Source: Neisseria sp. Marseille-Q6792 (GTDB taxonomy: Bacteria > Pseudomonadota > Gammaproteobacteria > Burkholderiales > Neisseriaceae). From it: DNA of 64,000 nt. The DNA lies in contig NZ_OW969598.1 in assembly GCF_943181435.1 (NCBI RefSeq), positions 1,798,001 through 1,862,000 on the forward strand, read 5' to 3'. Below are positions 39,764-50,758 of the stretch, one piece after another. Position 1 is the first letter of the stretch. Each line of letters starts with the position of its first letter. The notes under the pieces are model-generated. The model was not told the DNA's origin and ran no database searches. It worked only from the letters and a program-made list of their open reading frames with translations. Position numbers and translations under genes: made by a program.

Positions 39764-42700
39764 ATGAAAAAATTACCCAAACGACGCTTGCTCAGTCGTG
39801 CCGCAATTTATACAACCATAATCCTAGTATTATCTTCCCAATATGCCGCAGCAGATGAGGTTGTCAATTTTCACTATACCGTCAGCGATACGGGCGTTGT
39901 GAAAGGCAAGCAGATTTTCGGTCAGCCTGGTGTACGTAAAGGTCATAAACATATTAGTACGCCGGGCAGTAAATTCGGCCCTAAAAATCTGTGTAGGGAG
40001 TTAAATGTACCGTGGGACCCCAGAGTAGGATGTCCTATTCTTACCGCACTGGTTTATGATTTTACATATACCAACAACGATACGCTGACGGCGGGCTTTC
40101 CGACAGCAACCACGTTCAACTTCGGCGGCGGATCGGCTCCGCTGTGGGGCAAAGTCTCTGGTCTCAATTCCAATAATCATAGTGGACAAAGCACCGACCA
40201 ATGGCTGACAACCTACAAACCGGAGATGAGGGGCAAAACAGGTTACGACTTTACCGATACATCCTGTTGGGCCAAAGGGTTAACAGGCGGCAGTAGGCAA
40301 TGTCCGGTCTTGCCTTTCGAATTCTTTTTCGAAAAAGACAGTGCCACCATCGAGGCTACGGGGCAGATGCGTGCCGACGGCGTGCCGATATACAAACTGA
40401 AAGCGCACCGTGGCTGGGCATTTCCTTTGAAATTGCAGCCCCGTCATACGACGACAGCGGCAATATTGCTGCAGGTTCGGGAAAATGGGAAAAACCGAGT
40501 GTAGACGGAACAAAATCAAAAATAGCTGATCTGCCTATACGAATAAACAACCCCGGCCAACAATATGGCAAGGCATTCCAGCTTCGCGCCAAGCTGCATA
40601 AGCTCTCCGATCCCGGCGGCGATACCATTACCGCCCAAGAAATCAAACTGGGCGAAATTACTACATCTAAAATCGCTATGACTTCAGAGGGTGATACAGG
40701 GAATAAAGGTCGGACAATGACCGTATGGCGGATAGAAGACACCGGCCATATCGACGTAAAACTCCAGCTCCCGGGCATAGGCGCGGGTGGCTGCACTCGG
40801 GCACAATATACTTCCGCCGGACCGGACGGCAGCCAATACGCCATTGTCGCCCCCGCCCCTTTGGGCGCGGGTTTCCCGAACAAGGCGGCAGCGGTCGTTA
40901 CCGATCCCAAGTCGGCAAGCAGCCGCATCCTCTTCTACACCTTGAATAAAGACAAGAAAGGAGAAAACCTAGGGACGGATTATCTGGAAAGCAAAAGTTT
41001 TACCGAACCCGTCTTTACCGGACGCAAGACGGCAATCCGCTTGGCAAACGGCGTATCCTTGAGTGACAGCGATAATATTGCCGGCGGCTCGAACAACGCA
41101 TTTAATCTCAGCACCTTGGGAGACAATCAAGACGAATGGAAAACCGTATTGCTGCGCTGGACCGACCGGCGCGATACGAACGATAATCCGTTCGAAACAT
41201 TTAACAATGAGATAGACGCTCAAACACGCGGAAAACTGTATGGCCAGCAATACCGCATTCGCGACAACAACAAGCGCAATTTGGGCGACATCGTCAACAG
41301 TCCTGTAACGGCGGTCGGCAACTATCTGGCAACCGCAGCGAACGACGGGATGGTGCATATTTTCAAACGCAACAATGACGGTAGCTACAATCTGAAGCTC
41401 AGCTACATCCCCGGCACGATGCCGCGCAAAAACTTGGATAACCAAGATTCCGATTTGGCAAAAGACCTGCACAACTTTGCCAACGAAAACTACACGGGCG
41501 GCCTGTACGGCGTGGACGGCGGCTTTGTCTTGCGCAAAGTCAAAGACCGCGTGTTTATGTTCGGCGCGATGGGTCAGGGCGGCAAAGGTGCGTATGCCTT
41601 GGATTTGACCAAAGCCGAAAGCGGCAGCCCGACCGGCGTTTCCCTGTTTGACATAACAGGCAACGGCTTGGGCTACACCGTCGGCACGCCGCAAATCGGC
41701 AAAACCCAAAACGGCAAATACGCCGCCTTCCTTGCTTCCGGTTATGCCGCCAAAGATATTAACAGCCAGGAAAATCAAACCGCGCTGTATGTGTATGATT
41801 TGGAAAGCAGCGGTACGCTGATTAAAAAAATCGATGTACCCGGCGGCAAGGGCGGGCTTTCATCCCCCACGCTTGTCGATACAAATTCTGACGGCAAGGT
41901 CGATATCGTCTATGCTGGCGACCGCGGCGGCAAAATGTACCGCTTTGATCTAGGCGACAACGACCCGACCAGATGGTCTGTACGCACTATTTTCCAAGGC
42001 ACAAAACCGATTACTTCCGCGCCCGCTATTTCCCAACTGGCAGACAAACGCGTCGTCATCTTCGGCACGGGCAGCGATTTGACTGAGGATGATGTGGCAA
42101 GCCAAGACATCCAATCTGTTTACGGTATCTTTGATGATAAGAAGGATAGCTTGGTCTTTGCACAAGAAGTAATGGAAAATGAACTACTCAAACAAGAACT
42201 GACACAAGTGCCGACAAAAGATGGGAAAATACTGTTCTTGAATAATAAGGAAATAGGTGAGCACAAGGGCTGGGCAGTAGATTTGCTACCCGGACAGCGC
42301 GTTACCATCAAACCGACCGTGGTATTGCGTACCGCCTTTGTAACCATCCACAACTACAATGCCAACGGCTGTGGTGCGGAAACCGCATTTTTGGGCATCG
42401 ATACCGCCAACGGCGGCGAGCTGACGAAGGAAAGCGCGCGCCCCGTCGTGCCGGATGACCGTGTCGCCAAAAAAGTCGGCGAGAAAAAAGACGCAGAAGG
42501 CAACGATATCCCCGTGGGCTGTATGAAAAAAGACGATATTTCCTTGAACCTGAAGAACGGAGACCATAAAATTATCTGCCCGAGCGGATATGTTTATCCG
42601 AAACTGCTGACCGCGAGCTATCTGGACAGCCAAAAGACAAGCGATCACCCAAGAACGGCAGACGGCGACACGGGCGGCAGCGGCGATGATACTGACAAAC

Positions 42701-42834
42701 CCCCAAAACCCGGCAACCGCTGCTTCTTCAGCAAAGGCGTGCACACGCTGCTGATGAACGATATGTCCGACTTGGACGTTGTCGGTCCAATCTGTAAGAT
42801 GAAACGCATCAGCTGGCGCGAACTCTTCTTCTAA
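39764..42834 (+). pseudogene. pilC: PilC-family pilus-tip protein gene, frameshifted near codon 218
   Basis: The ATG at 39764 (ribosome site GGAAGGACAATAAT) starts a PilC with signal peptide MKKLPKRRLLSRAAIYTTII and onward to YAAA. The frame is good to KLKAHRGW and then breaks. The rest (ISFEIAAPSYDD onward) continues in another frame to the end CKMKRISWRELFF. Adding one G to the ggg at 40416-40418 would restore HRGWGISFEIAAP and give about 1024 residues, the normal PilC size. The calcium loop DTNSDGKVDIVYAGDRGG is intact. This could be a real mutation, a switch, or a sequencing error; the G run is too short for typical phase variation. As written, the product would be truncated at about 246 residues. 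Confidence 0.85.
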
Positions 42835-42850
42835 GCCGATTCCCCCGCAA

Positions 42851-42886
42851 ATGCCGTCTGAAAGCCCTTCAGACGGCATTTTTTGC
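42851..42886 (+). terminator. inverted DUS pair after the second pilC gene
   Basis: aatgccgtctgaaa-gccc-ttcagacggcattttttg lies 17 bases after the stop, with a T run. Confidence 0.82.
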
Positions 42887-42914
42887 GTTTTCCGGAAGGG
42901 GCAAATGAAACGCG

Positions 42915-44790
42915 TCATTCCCGCGCAGGCGGGAATCTAGATTTGTCCGCACATCGAACCGTAGGATGGGCTTCAACCCACCGACTCCAACGATTCCACC
43001 AATCCTACACCGTTCCCATAAACTCAAATCAACACAGAAACTTATGCGCCGTCATTCCCGCGCAGGCGGGAATCTAGGATGCAGGATTAAGGAAACCTAC
43101 ATCCCGTCATTCCCACGAAAGTGGGAATCTAGGACTCAGGATTGAAGAAACCTTCAGTTTTACCCGATAAGTTTCCGCACCGACAGGTCTAGATTCCCGC
43201 CTGCGCGGGAATGACGGTTCGGGTATTTCTGACGGTTCGGGTATTCCCGACAAGGTGGATTTTCAAGGTGTTGTATAGGGTGTAGGAGGATTCGTAAAAG
43301 GTGAGTTATAGGGTGGGCTTCAGCCCACCAATTCCAACGATTCCACCAATTCTACACCGTTCCCATAAACTCAAATTAACACAGAAACTTATGCGCCGTC
43401 ATTCCCGCGCAGGCGAGAATCTAGGATGCAGGATTAAGGAAACCTACATCCCGTCATTCCCACGAAAGTGGGAATCTAGGACTCAGGACTGGAGAAACCT
43501 TCAGTTTTACCCGATAAGTTTCCGTGCCGACAGGTCTGGATTCCCGCCTGCGCGGGAATGACGATTTGGAAATTACCCGAAACCCAAAAACAACTGAAAC
43601 CGAACAGACCGGATTCCCGCTTGCGCGGAAATGACGGGTCTTTTATAACCTTTGAATATTGCCGCTGTCCAATGGTCTGGATTCCCGCCTGCCCGGGAAT
43701 GACGGTTCAGTTGCGTAGAGCCGGATTGTAAAAAGAGGCGGATTCGGTGTATTCGATGAAAACGGTGGAAATATGGGATTGATGGAATCGGTGGGCTGAA
43801 GCCCACCCTGCGGTGCTTTCAGACGGCATTTTTTGCGTTTTTCGGGAGTGGCAAATGAAACGCCGTCAAACCGATGCCGTCATTCCCGCGCAGGCGGGAA
43901 TCTAGGATGCAGGATTAAGGAAACCTACATCCCGTCATTCCCACGAAAGTGGGAATCTAGGGCTCAGGACTGGAGAAACCTTCAGTTTTACCCGATAAGT
44001 TTCCGTGCCAACAGGTCTGGATTCCCGCCTGCGCGGGAATGACGATTTGGAAATTACCCGAAACCCAAAAACAACTGAAACCGAACAGACCGGATTCCCG
44101 CTTGCGCGGAAATGACGGGTCTTTTATAACCTTTGAATATTGCCGCTGTCCAATGGTCTGGATTCCCTCCTGCGCGGGAATGACGGTTCAGTTGCGTAGG
44201 ACTGGATTGTGAAAAGGGGCGGATTCGGTGTATTCGATGAAAACGGTGGAAATGTGGGATTGATGGAATCGGTGGGCTGAAGCCCACCCTGCAGTGCTTT
44301 CAGACGGCATTTTTTGCGTTTTCCGGGAGGGGCAAATGAACCGCCGTCAAACCGATGCCGTCATTCCCGCGCAGGCGGGAATCTAGGATACAGGATTAAG
44401 GAAACCTACATCCCGTCATTCCCACGAAAGTGGGAATCCAGGACGCAAAATCTCAAGAAACCGTTTTATCCGATAAGTTCCTGCACCGACAGACCTAGAT
44501 TCCCGCCTGCGCGGGAATGACGGGATTTCTGTTTTTGATTTTTTTGTTTTTGGGGAATGACGGGATTTGAGGTTGCGGGCATTTATCGGGTAAAACGGAA
44601 ATTAAGCGTTGCGAAAATTTATCCGAAATCACAGCAACTTTTCCGCGTCATTCCCACGAAAGTGGGAATCCAGGACGCAAAATCTCAAGAAACCGTTTTA
44701 TCCGATAAGTTCCTGCACCGACAGACCTAGATTCCCGCCTGCGCGGGAATGACGGGTTTCAAGATGACGGTGTTATCGGGAATGACGGTT
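42915..44790. repeat. 1.9-kb dRS3/NIME repeat region between pilC and putA
   Basis: At least fifteen dRS3 copies in both orientations alternate with conserved spacers (for example aggattaaggaaacctacatcccg and gtgggcttcagcccacc). No gene is supported in 42835-44886. The region includes an internal 481-bp tandem duplication. Confidence 0.92.
43395..44356. repeat. two 481-bp tandem copies inside the repeat region
   Basis: The segment from 43395 to 43875 is repeated from 43876 to 44356 with only scattered changes. Landmarks such as aaattacccgaaacccaaaaac, ctttgaatattgccgctg and gaatcggtgggctgaagccc recur exactly 481 bases apart. A third partial copy starts at 44357. Confidence 0.88.
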
Positions 44791-44839
44791 CAGGTATTTT
44801 CTTACGCCCGCCCTGCGCCTGTAAACGGTAAGTGCATCA

Positions 44840-44873
44840 AAAATGCCGTCTGAAAGGTTTTCAGACGGCATTT
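44840..44873 (-). terminator. inverted DUS pair after putA
   Basis: aaaatgccgtctgaaa-ggt-tttcagacggcattt, 14 bases past the putA stop. Confidence 0.78.
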
Positions 44874-44886
44874 CCGATCGGCAAAA

Positions 44887-47800
44887 TCAGTCGGCAACAG
44901 CCATCAGGCTGGCGTTGCCGCCGGCGGCTGTGGTGTTGACGCTGCAAGAGATTTCTTCAAACACTTGCAGGATATCCAAGCCTTGTTCGGACGGAAGGAT
45001 GCGGATGAGTGCACCGTCGCGGTTTGCCAGCTCTTGCTTGCGGCTGCTGTCTAGCGGGCTTAGGGCGGCAACGTGGTTAACACCCGTGTTTTCAGGCTTG
45101 CTGCTGACTTGCAGCAGGCCTTCGAGGTCGGCGGTGTAGGCGGCAAGCGGGCTGTCGGTTTCGACGACGGTTTGGATGCCTGCGGCGGCAAGTTCGGTCA
45201 GGGCGCAGAAGGCTTGCAGGAGGCTGCCGCCGTGTACCCAGACGCGTTTGGGCGCGCGCCAGCTCAGGGCGTTGCGTTCGCCGGTCGGACCGACTAAGAC
45301 GGATTCTGCTTGGCGCAGGGTGCGGATACGGGCGTGTCCCAATGCCGATGCCGCTGATTTTTTCTCTTCCGCATTAAACGGCAGCTTGTGAATCAGGGCT
45401 TCGAGGCGTTTGAGCGCGGCTTCGTCTGCTTGTCCGATGCGGCTCAGCGGCGGGGCAACCCATTCGGGGATGCGGGTTAGTTTTTGCAGGTAGAAAGAGC
45501 CGCCTGCTTTCGGACCGGTACCGGACATGCCGTGTCCGCCGAACGGTTGTACGCCGACGACCGCGCCGACGATGTTGCGGTTGACGTAAACGTTACCTGC
45601 TTCGATGCGTTCGCGGATGCGTTTGACCGTGCCTTCGATGCGGCTGTGTACGCCGCTGGTGAGCGCGTAGCCTTTGCTGTTGATTTGGTCGATGATTTGG
45701 TCAAGCTCGTCGGCTTGGTAGCGGACAACGTGCAACACCGGGCCGAAGACTTCGCGGGTGAGTTCGTTCAAGTTGTTGAGCTCGAACAAAATCGGCAGTA
45801 CGAAGGTAGATTTCGCAGAATCAACGTCGGAAGCGGCTTTGACTTCGTGGTAAGACTTGGCAACGCCTTTCATTTTGTTGATGTGCGATTGCAGATTTTG
45901 CTGCGCTTCGGCATCGATGACGGGACCTACGTCGGTAGTGAGCTGAACGGGTTTGCCGACGACCAATTCGTCCATCGCGCCTTTGATGATGGCGAGCATC
46001 TTGTCGGCAACATCTTCTTGAACGCAAAGGATGCGCAGGGCGGAGCAGCGTTGTCCTGCGCTGTCAAAGGCGGAGTTGAGCACGTCCAAGCAAACTTGTT
46101 CCGGCAGTGCGGTGGAATCGACAATCATGGCGTTTTGACCGCCTGTTTCGGCAATCAATACGGGGCTGTCGTCGCGTTTGGCAAGGGCTTTGTTAATCAG
46201 TTGCGCCACTTCGGTCGAGCCGGTGAAAATCACGCCGCCGATGCGTGGATCGCCTGTCAGCGCCGCGCCGACATCGCCTGCGCCGAGGACAAGCTGCAAG
46301 GCTGAAGTCGGAATGCCCGCTTCGTGCATCAGGGAAACGGCGTAACCGGCAATCAGGCTGGTTTGTTCGGCAGGTTTGGCGATGACAGTGTTGCCGGCTG
46401 CCAATGCGGAAACGACTTCGCCGGTAAAGATGGCGAGCGGGAAGTTCCACGGGCTGATGGCGACAATCGCGCCGACGGCTTTGGCGTCTTTGGGCAGGGT
46501 GTTTTCGGCTTCGCCTGCGTAGTAGCGGCAGAAATCGACGGCTTCGCGTACTTCGGCAACGGCGTTATTCAAGGTTTTACCGGCTTCTCGGACGGCCAAC
46601 ATCATCAATGCAGGTGTGTGTTGTTCCAACAGGTCGGCAAAACGGCGCAAGCAGGCGGCGCGTTCGGCGGCAGGTGTTGCACTCCATTCGGGGAACGCGG
46701 CAACGGCTGCGCCAATCGCTTCTTGGGCAAGCGCGGCATCGGCAAAGCTGACTGTGCCGACGATGTCGTCGTGGTCGGCAGGATTTTTAATCGGTTGCGC
46801 TTCGCCGACATCGCGGGCTTTGCCATTGACAATGGACGCGGCGTGGAAGTCTTGCGCGGCGGCGCGGTTGAGTTTTTCTTGAAGCTGTTGCAACACGGTT
46901 TCGTTGCTGAAATCGACACCTTGGGAATTCAGACGGCCTTTTCCGTACAAATCACGCGGCAGCGGCAGGGCGTTATGCAGATGGATGCCTTGTTCGGCGA
47001 TGGTGTCGAACGGGCTTCGGATCAGCGTATCGATGCTGATGTTTTCATCGACGATTTGGTTGACGAAAGAAGAGTTCGCACCGTTTTCCAACAGGCGGCG
47101 CACCAAGTAGGCAAGCAGGGTTTCGTGCGTACCGACCGGGGCGTACACGCGCACGCGGCGGCCTAAGTTTTGCGGGCCGACCACTTGGTCGTACAGGGTT
47201 TCGCCCATGCCGTGCAGACATTGGTGTTCAAAGTCTTTGCCTTTGCCCATTTGGTAGATTGCGCCCAAGGTGTAGGCGTTGTGGGTGGCGAATTGCGGGA
47301 ACACGGCATCTTGCGCGGAAAGCAGTTTGCGCGCGCAGGCGAGGTAGGAGATGTCGGTGTGGACTTTGCGGGTGTAGGTCGGATAGCCGTCCAGTCCGTC
47401 CACTTGCGCCCATTTGATTTCGCTGTCCCAATACGCGCCTTTGACGAGGCGGATCATCAGTTTTTGGTTGTTGCGGCGGGCAAGGTCGATCAGGTAGTCG
47501 ATAACGAACGGACAACGTTTTTGGTAGGCTTGAACAACGAAACCGATACCTTTGTAGCCGGCCAAGTCAGGGTCTGAAACCAAAGCTTCCATCAAGTCCA
47601 AAGACAATTCGAGACGGTTGGCTTCTTCGGCGTCGATGTTGATACCGATATCGTATTTTTTGCCCAAAAGGAACAATTCTTTCAGGCGGGGTAAGAGTTC
47701 ACTCATCACGCGTTCGTGTTGGGCGCGCGAGTAGCGAGGGTGGATGGCGGAGAGTTTGACGGAAATACCGTTGCCTTCGTAAACGCCTTGGCCTGCGGCA

Positions 47801-48492
47801 TCTTTGCCGATGGCGTGAATGGCTTGAACGTAGTCATTGTAGTAGCGGTTGGCATCTTCTTCAGTGTATGCGGCTTCACCCAACATATCGAAAGAGAAGC
47901 GGTAACCCATTTTCTCGCGCTCTTTACCGTTTTGCAGGGCTTCTTCAATGGTTTGTCCTGTGACGAACTGTTTGCCCAACAGGCGCATGGCGTAATTCAC
48001 GCCTTGACGGATGAGAGGGGCACCACCTTTGCTGATCAGACGGCTCAATGCGGAACTCATCTGTTTGTCGTTTGTGGCGGTCAGTTTGCCAGTAATCAGC
48101 AAACCCCATGCGGCCGCGTTGACGAAGAGGGAAGGGCTGTTGTTCAGATGGCTCTTCCAGTTGCCTTCGGAGATTTTATCGGCAATCAGACGGTCGCGGG
48201 TGGCGTTGTCAGGAATACGCAAAAGAGCTTCTGCCAGACACATCAGCGCGATGCCTTCGTCGCTGGAGAGTGAAAATTCGTGCATCAGTGCATCGACGCC
48301 ACTGGCTTTGGTGCGGCTGGCACGGACTTGGGTAACCAGGCGGCGGGCAAGCTCGGAGGCGGCTTGACGTTCTTCATCGCTCATCTGGGCGCGCTGCAGC
48401 ATATCTTGTACGGCTTCGATTTCGTCGCGGCGGTAGGCATCGGTAACGGCTTGGCGTAGGGCGGTTTGTGCCGGAAATGCAAAATGAAACAT
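44887..48492 (-). CDS. putA: bifunctional proline dehydrogenase / P5C dehydrogenase
   Basis: PutA oxidises proline to glutamate with FAD then NAD. The 1201-residue product starts MFHFAFPAQTALRQAV. The proline dehydrogenase barrel contains RLVKGAYWDSEIKWAQ and the FAD/proline region QFATHNAYTLGAI. The aldehyde dehydrogenase domain shows SPWNFPLAIFTGEV, the catalytic Glu in AETGGQNAMIVD and the nucleophile Cys in SAGQRCSALR. A C-terminal cap domain follows. There is no ribbon-helix-helix DNA-binding domain at the N-terminus, so it is not a self-repressing (E. coli-type) PutA. Its partner transporter putP lies upstream on the same strand, about 250 bases away. Confidence 0.96.
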   Translation of the reverse strand: MFHFAFPAQTALRQAVTDAYRRDEIEAVQDMLQRAQMSDEERQAASELARRLVTQVRASRTKASGVDALMHEFSLSSDEGIALMCLAEALLRIPDNATRDRLIADKISEGNWKSHLNNSPSLFVNAAAWGLLITGKLTATNDKQMSSALSRLISKGGAPLIRQGVNYAMRLLGKQFVTGQTIEEALQNGKEREKMGYRFSFDMLGEAAYTEEDANRYYNDYVQAIHAIGKDAAGQGVYEGNGISVKLSAIHPRYSRAQHERVMSELLPRLKELFLLGKKYDIGINIDAEEANRLELSLDLMEALVSDPDLAGYKGIGFVVQAYQKRCPFVIDYLIDLARRNNQKLMIRLVKGAYWDSEIKWAQVDGLDGYPTYTRKVHTDISYLACARKLLSAQDAVFPQFATHNAYTLGAIYQMGKGKDFEHQCLHGMGETLYDQVVGPQNLGRRVRVYAPVGTHETLLAYLVRRLLENGANSSFVNQIVDENISIDTLIRSPFDTIAEQGIHLHNALPLPRDLYGKGRLNSQGVDFSNETVLQQLQEKLNRAAAQDFHAASIVNGKARDVGEAQPIKNPADHDDIVGTVSFADAALAQEAIGAAVAAFPEWSATPAAERAACLRRFADLLEQHTPALMMLAVREAGKTLNNAVAEVREAVDFCRYYAGEAENTLPKDAKAVGAIVAISPWNFPLAIFTGEVVSALAAGNTVIAKPAEQTSLIAGYAVSLMHEAGIPTSALQLVLGAGDVGAALTGDPRIGGVIFTGSTEVAQLINKALAKRDDSPVLIAETGGQNAMIVDSTALPEQVCLDVLNSAFDSAGQRCSALRILCVQEDVADKMLAIIKGAMDELVVGKPVQLTTDVGPVIDAEAQQNLQSHINKMKGVAKSYHEVKAASDVDSAKSTFVLPILFELNNLNELTREVFGPVLHVVRYQADELDQIIDQINSKGYALTSGVHSRIEGTVKRIRERIEAGNVYVNRNIVGAVVGVQPFGGHGMSGTGPKAGGSFYLQKLTRIPEWVAPPLSRIGQADEAALKRLEALIHKLPFNAEEKKSAASALGHARIRTLRQAESVLVGPTGERNALSWRAPKRVWVHGGSLLQAFCALTELAAAGIQTVVETDSPLAAYTADLEGLLQVSSKPENTGVNHVAALSPLDSSRKQELANRDGALIRILPSEQGLDILQVFEEISCSVNTTAAGGNASLMAVAD

Positions 48493-48703
48493 TGTTTGGA
48501 TTCTCCAGGTTTTTTTCTCGGGGGATTCAGACGGCATCAGTATGGTCTGAAATACGGTAATATCGTAATAAATCCGCAGATGAAATACAAGGTCTTAAAT
48601 GTCGGTAGATTTATTGTTTTCATTTCTTTGAAAATGAAACGGATAAAACATAAATAAAGCCTGTATGCAGGCACGATTTATTTGTGTTTGACCCGGAAAC
48701 GGG

Positions 48704-48740
48704 TTCAGACGGCACGAAGAAGGATGCCGTGCCGTCTGAA
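48704..48740 (-). terminator. inverted DUS-like pair after putP
   Basis: ttcagacggcac and gtgccgtctgaa form a perfect 12-bp stem just after the putP stop, so putA is probably expressed from its own promoter in 48493-48703. Confidence 0.72.
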
Positions 48741-48746
48741 AGGGGT

Positions 48747-50273
48747 TTATTGGGCGGCGCGGTAGTCTGCGTCGGCTTTTTCAAAACGTTCTTGGATTTC
48801 TCGGGAAGGCTCTTTGCCGACAAGTGAAACTAACACGGCAATGATTAAGCAAACAATAAAGCCCGGGACGATTTCGTACATCGTCAACAAGCCGCTTTCG
48901 CCTGCCGCTTGAGCCGGTTTTTTTACCCATTCGGCCCATGCCACCACAGTCAGCGCGCCGGCAACCATACCTGACAATGCGCCGTAAGCGGTAATGCGTT
49001 TCCATAATACGGACAGAATCACAATCGGGCCGAATGCCGCACCGAAACCTGCCCACGCGTAAGACACCAGTCCCAATACTTTGCTGTCGGGATTGGAGGC
49101 AATCAGGATGGAAATCACGGCAATCGCCAATACCATCAGGCGGCCGACCCATACCAATTCCGACTGTTGCGCGTTTTTACGCAAAAAGCCTTTGTAGAAG
49201 TCTTCGGTAATCGCGCTGGAACAAACCAGAAGCTGGCATGACAGTGTGGACATCACGGCGGCAAGAATCGCGCTCAGGATGATGCCCGCAATCCAAGGGT
49301 TGAACAGCAAAGTAGAAAGCGCGATGAAGATGCGTTCGTGGTTGCCCTTCATTGAAGCGACTTGGTCGGGATTGGCACCGAAATACGCAATGCCGAAATA
49401 ACCGACCGCTACCGCGCCTGCCAAACACAATACCATCCAAGTCATACCGATGCGGCGTGCGGATACCAGCGATTTTGCGCTTTCGGCCGCCATAAAGCGC
49501 GCCAGGATGTGCGGTTGGCCGAAGTAGCCCAATCCCCATGCAGCAGTGGAAATAATGCCGATAACCGTCGTACCTGTAAACAGGCTGCCGTATTCTTTAC
49601 CCGTGCCTGCGGCAACGCTTTGAATCGCGGCAGACATTTGTTCCGCGCCGCCCAAGCCCAAATAGACCATTACCGGCGTTAAAATCAGCGCGAAAATCAT
49701 CAAAGATGCTTGCAGCGTATCCGTCCAGCTTACCGCCAAGAAACCGCCCAAGAAGGTATAGACGATGGTCGCGCCCGCGCCCAGCCACATTGCCTGGTTG
49801 TAAGTCATACCTTCAAACAGACTTTGGAACAGGGTTGCGCCGGCCACAATGCCGGAAGCACAGTAAATTGTGAAGAAAAACAAGATAATTAGTGCGGAAA
49901 CCACTTTCATCAAGTGTCCGCCTGCGCCGAAGCGGTGGAAGAAATAATCCGGCAGGGTCAGTGCATTGTTGGCATATTCGGTATGTACGCGCAGACGGCC
50001 TGCCACCAAAAGCCAGTTGAAATATGCGCCGATCACCAAGCCGATGGCAATCCACGCTTCATTTAAACCGCTCAAATAAATCGCGCCGGGCAGACCCATC
50101 AAAAGCCAGCCCGACATATCGGACGCACCGGCGGACATTGCGGTAACGAACGGGCCCAAGCTGCGCCCCCCCAAAATGTAATCGTCGAAATTGCGCGTAG
50201 AAAAATAGGCGGCAAGTCCGATCAAAAGGACTGCGATCAGATAGATTGCAAAAGTAATGTACATGGGATTCAT
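48747..50273 (-). CDS. putP: sodium/proline symporter
   Basis: PutP takes up proline with Na+ across the inner membrane (SSS family). The 508-residue, roughly 13-helix protein contains YILGGRSLGPFVTAMSAGASDMSGWLLMGLPG (residues about 33-64), the signature containing the Na+ and proline-binding residues. It also has VSWTDTLQASLM, and SAILAAVMSTLSCQLLVCSS, the second family signature. It supplies PutA. The ATG at 50273 is followed by MNPMYITFAIYLIAVLLIG. Confidence 0.96.
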   Translation of the reverse strand: MNPMYITFAIYLIAVLLIGLAAYFSTRNFDDYILGGRSLGPFVTAMSAGASDMSGWLLMGLPGAIYLSGLNEAWIAIGLVIGAYFNWLLVAGRLRVHTEYANNALTLPDYFFHRFGAGGHLMKVVSALIILFFFTIYCASGIVAGATLFQSLFEGMTYNQAMWLGAGATIVYTFLGGFLAVSWTDTLQASLMIFALILTPVMVYLGLGGAEQMSAAIQSVAAGTGKEYGSLFTGTTVIGIISTAAWGLGYFGQPHILARFMAAESAKSLVSARRIGMTWMVLCLAGAVAVGYFGIAYFGANPDQVASMKGNHERIFIALSTLLFNPWIAGIILSAILAAVMSTLSCQLLVCSSAITEDFYKGFLRKNAQQSELVWVGRLMVLAIAVISILIASNPDSKVLGLVSYAWAGFGAAFGPIVILSVLWKRITAYGALSGMVAGALTVVAWAEWVKKPAQAAGESGLLTMYEIVPGFIVCLIIAVLVSLVGKEPSREIQERFEKADADYRAAQ

Positions 50274-50758
50274 GTGCTATTCCTCGTCTAAAACTTCAAA
50301 ATTACAGGCTTTGAAATTGCAAGCAACTCATGCCTGAAATGTTTTTCTAATAAAAGTACAACGGAAAATCCGGGAAATCTGTAAAGAGATTCGGATAAAT
50401 TATTTTCAATCACAACAAGATATGTAATGAAACTATATGAAATTGTAAATAATTTGACTCAGCATAACCCAAATTTTTTTGTTTGCAAAGCATTTATGGT
50501 TCAAAAAAGATGAGGAAAATCCATCTCTCGGCATTAAATATTTTTAAAACAGTATGTTATTTTGTAGTGTCTTGTAGTCAAAAAGGGGTGCTGAATATGA
50601 AATCCGTTTTCTGCCGGCAGGTGTCTTGAAGTGTAATTTAGAAACTGCAAAGGAAGTGCGGCAGATTTACCGCGGATAACCTGCCGCCCGTTTTCAGACG
50701 GCATTTTTCCTTATACAATAGCCGTTTGAATTTAATATGTTCAGGAAGGATACAGATT
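50274..50758. other. AT-rich divergent region between putP and ubiK
   Basis: No gene is supported. It is strongly AT-rich near 50340-50580. A single DUS lies at about 50693-50706, and ttatacaata at 50711-50720 may be part of the ubiK -10. A ten-codon frame at about 50597 has a ribosome-like site but is too short to call. Confidence 0.5.

Noticed and set aside
42915..44790. Short frames such as those starting MRFSGVANE or MSYRVGF
   Set aside because: They translate the repeat units themselves and lack ribosome sites and homologues.
50597..50629. Ten-codon frame with a ribosome-like site
   Set aside because: Too short and unsupported to call; may be chance in AT-rich DNA.
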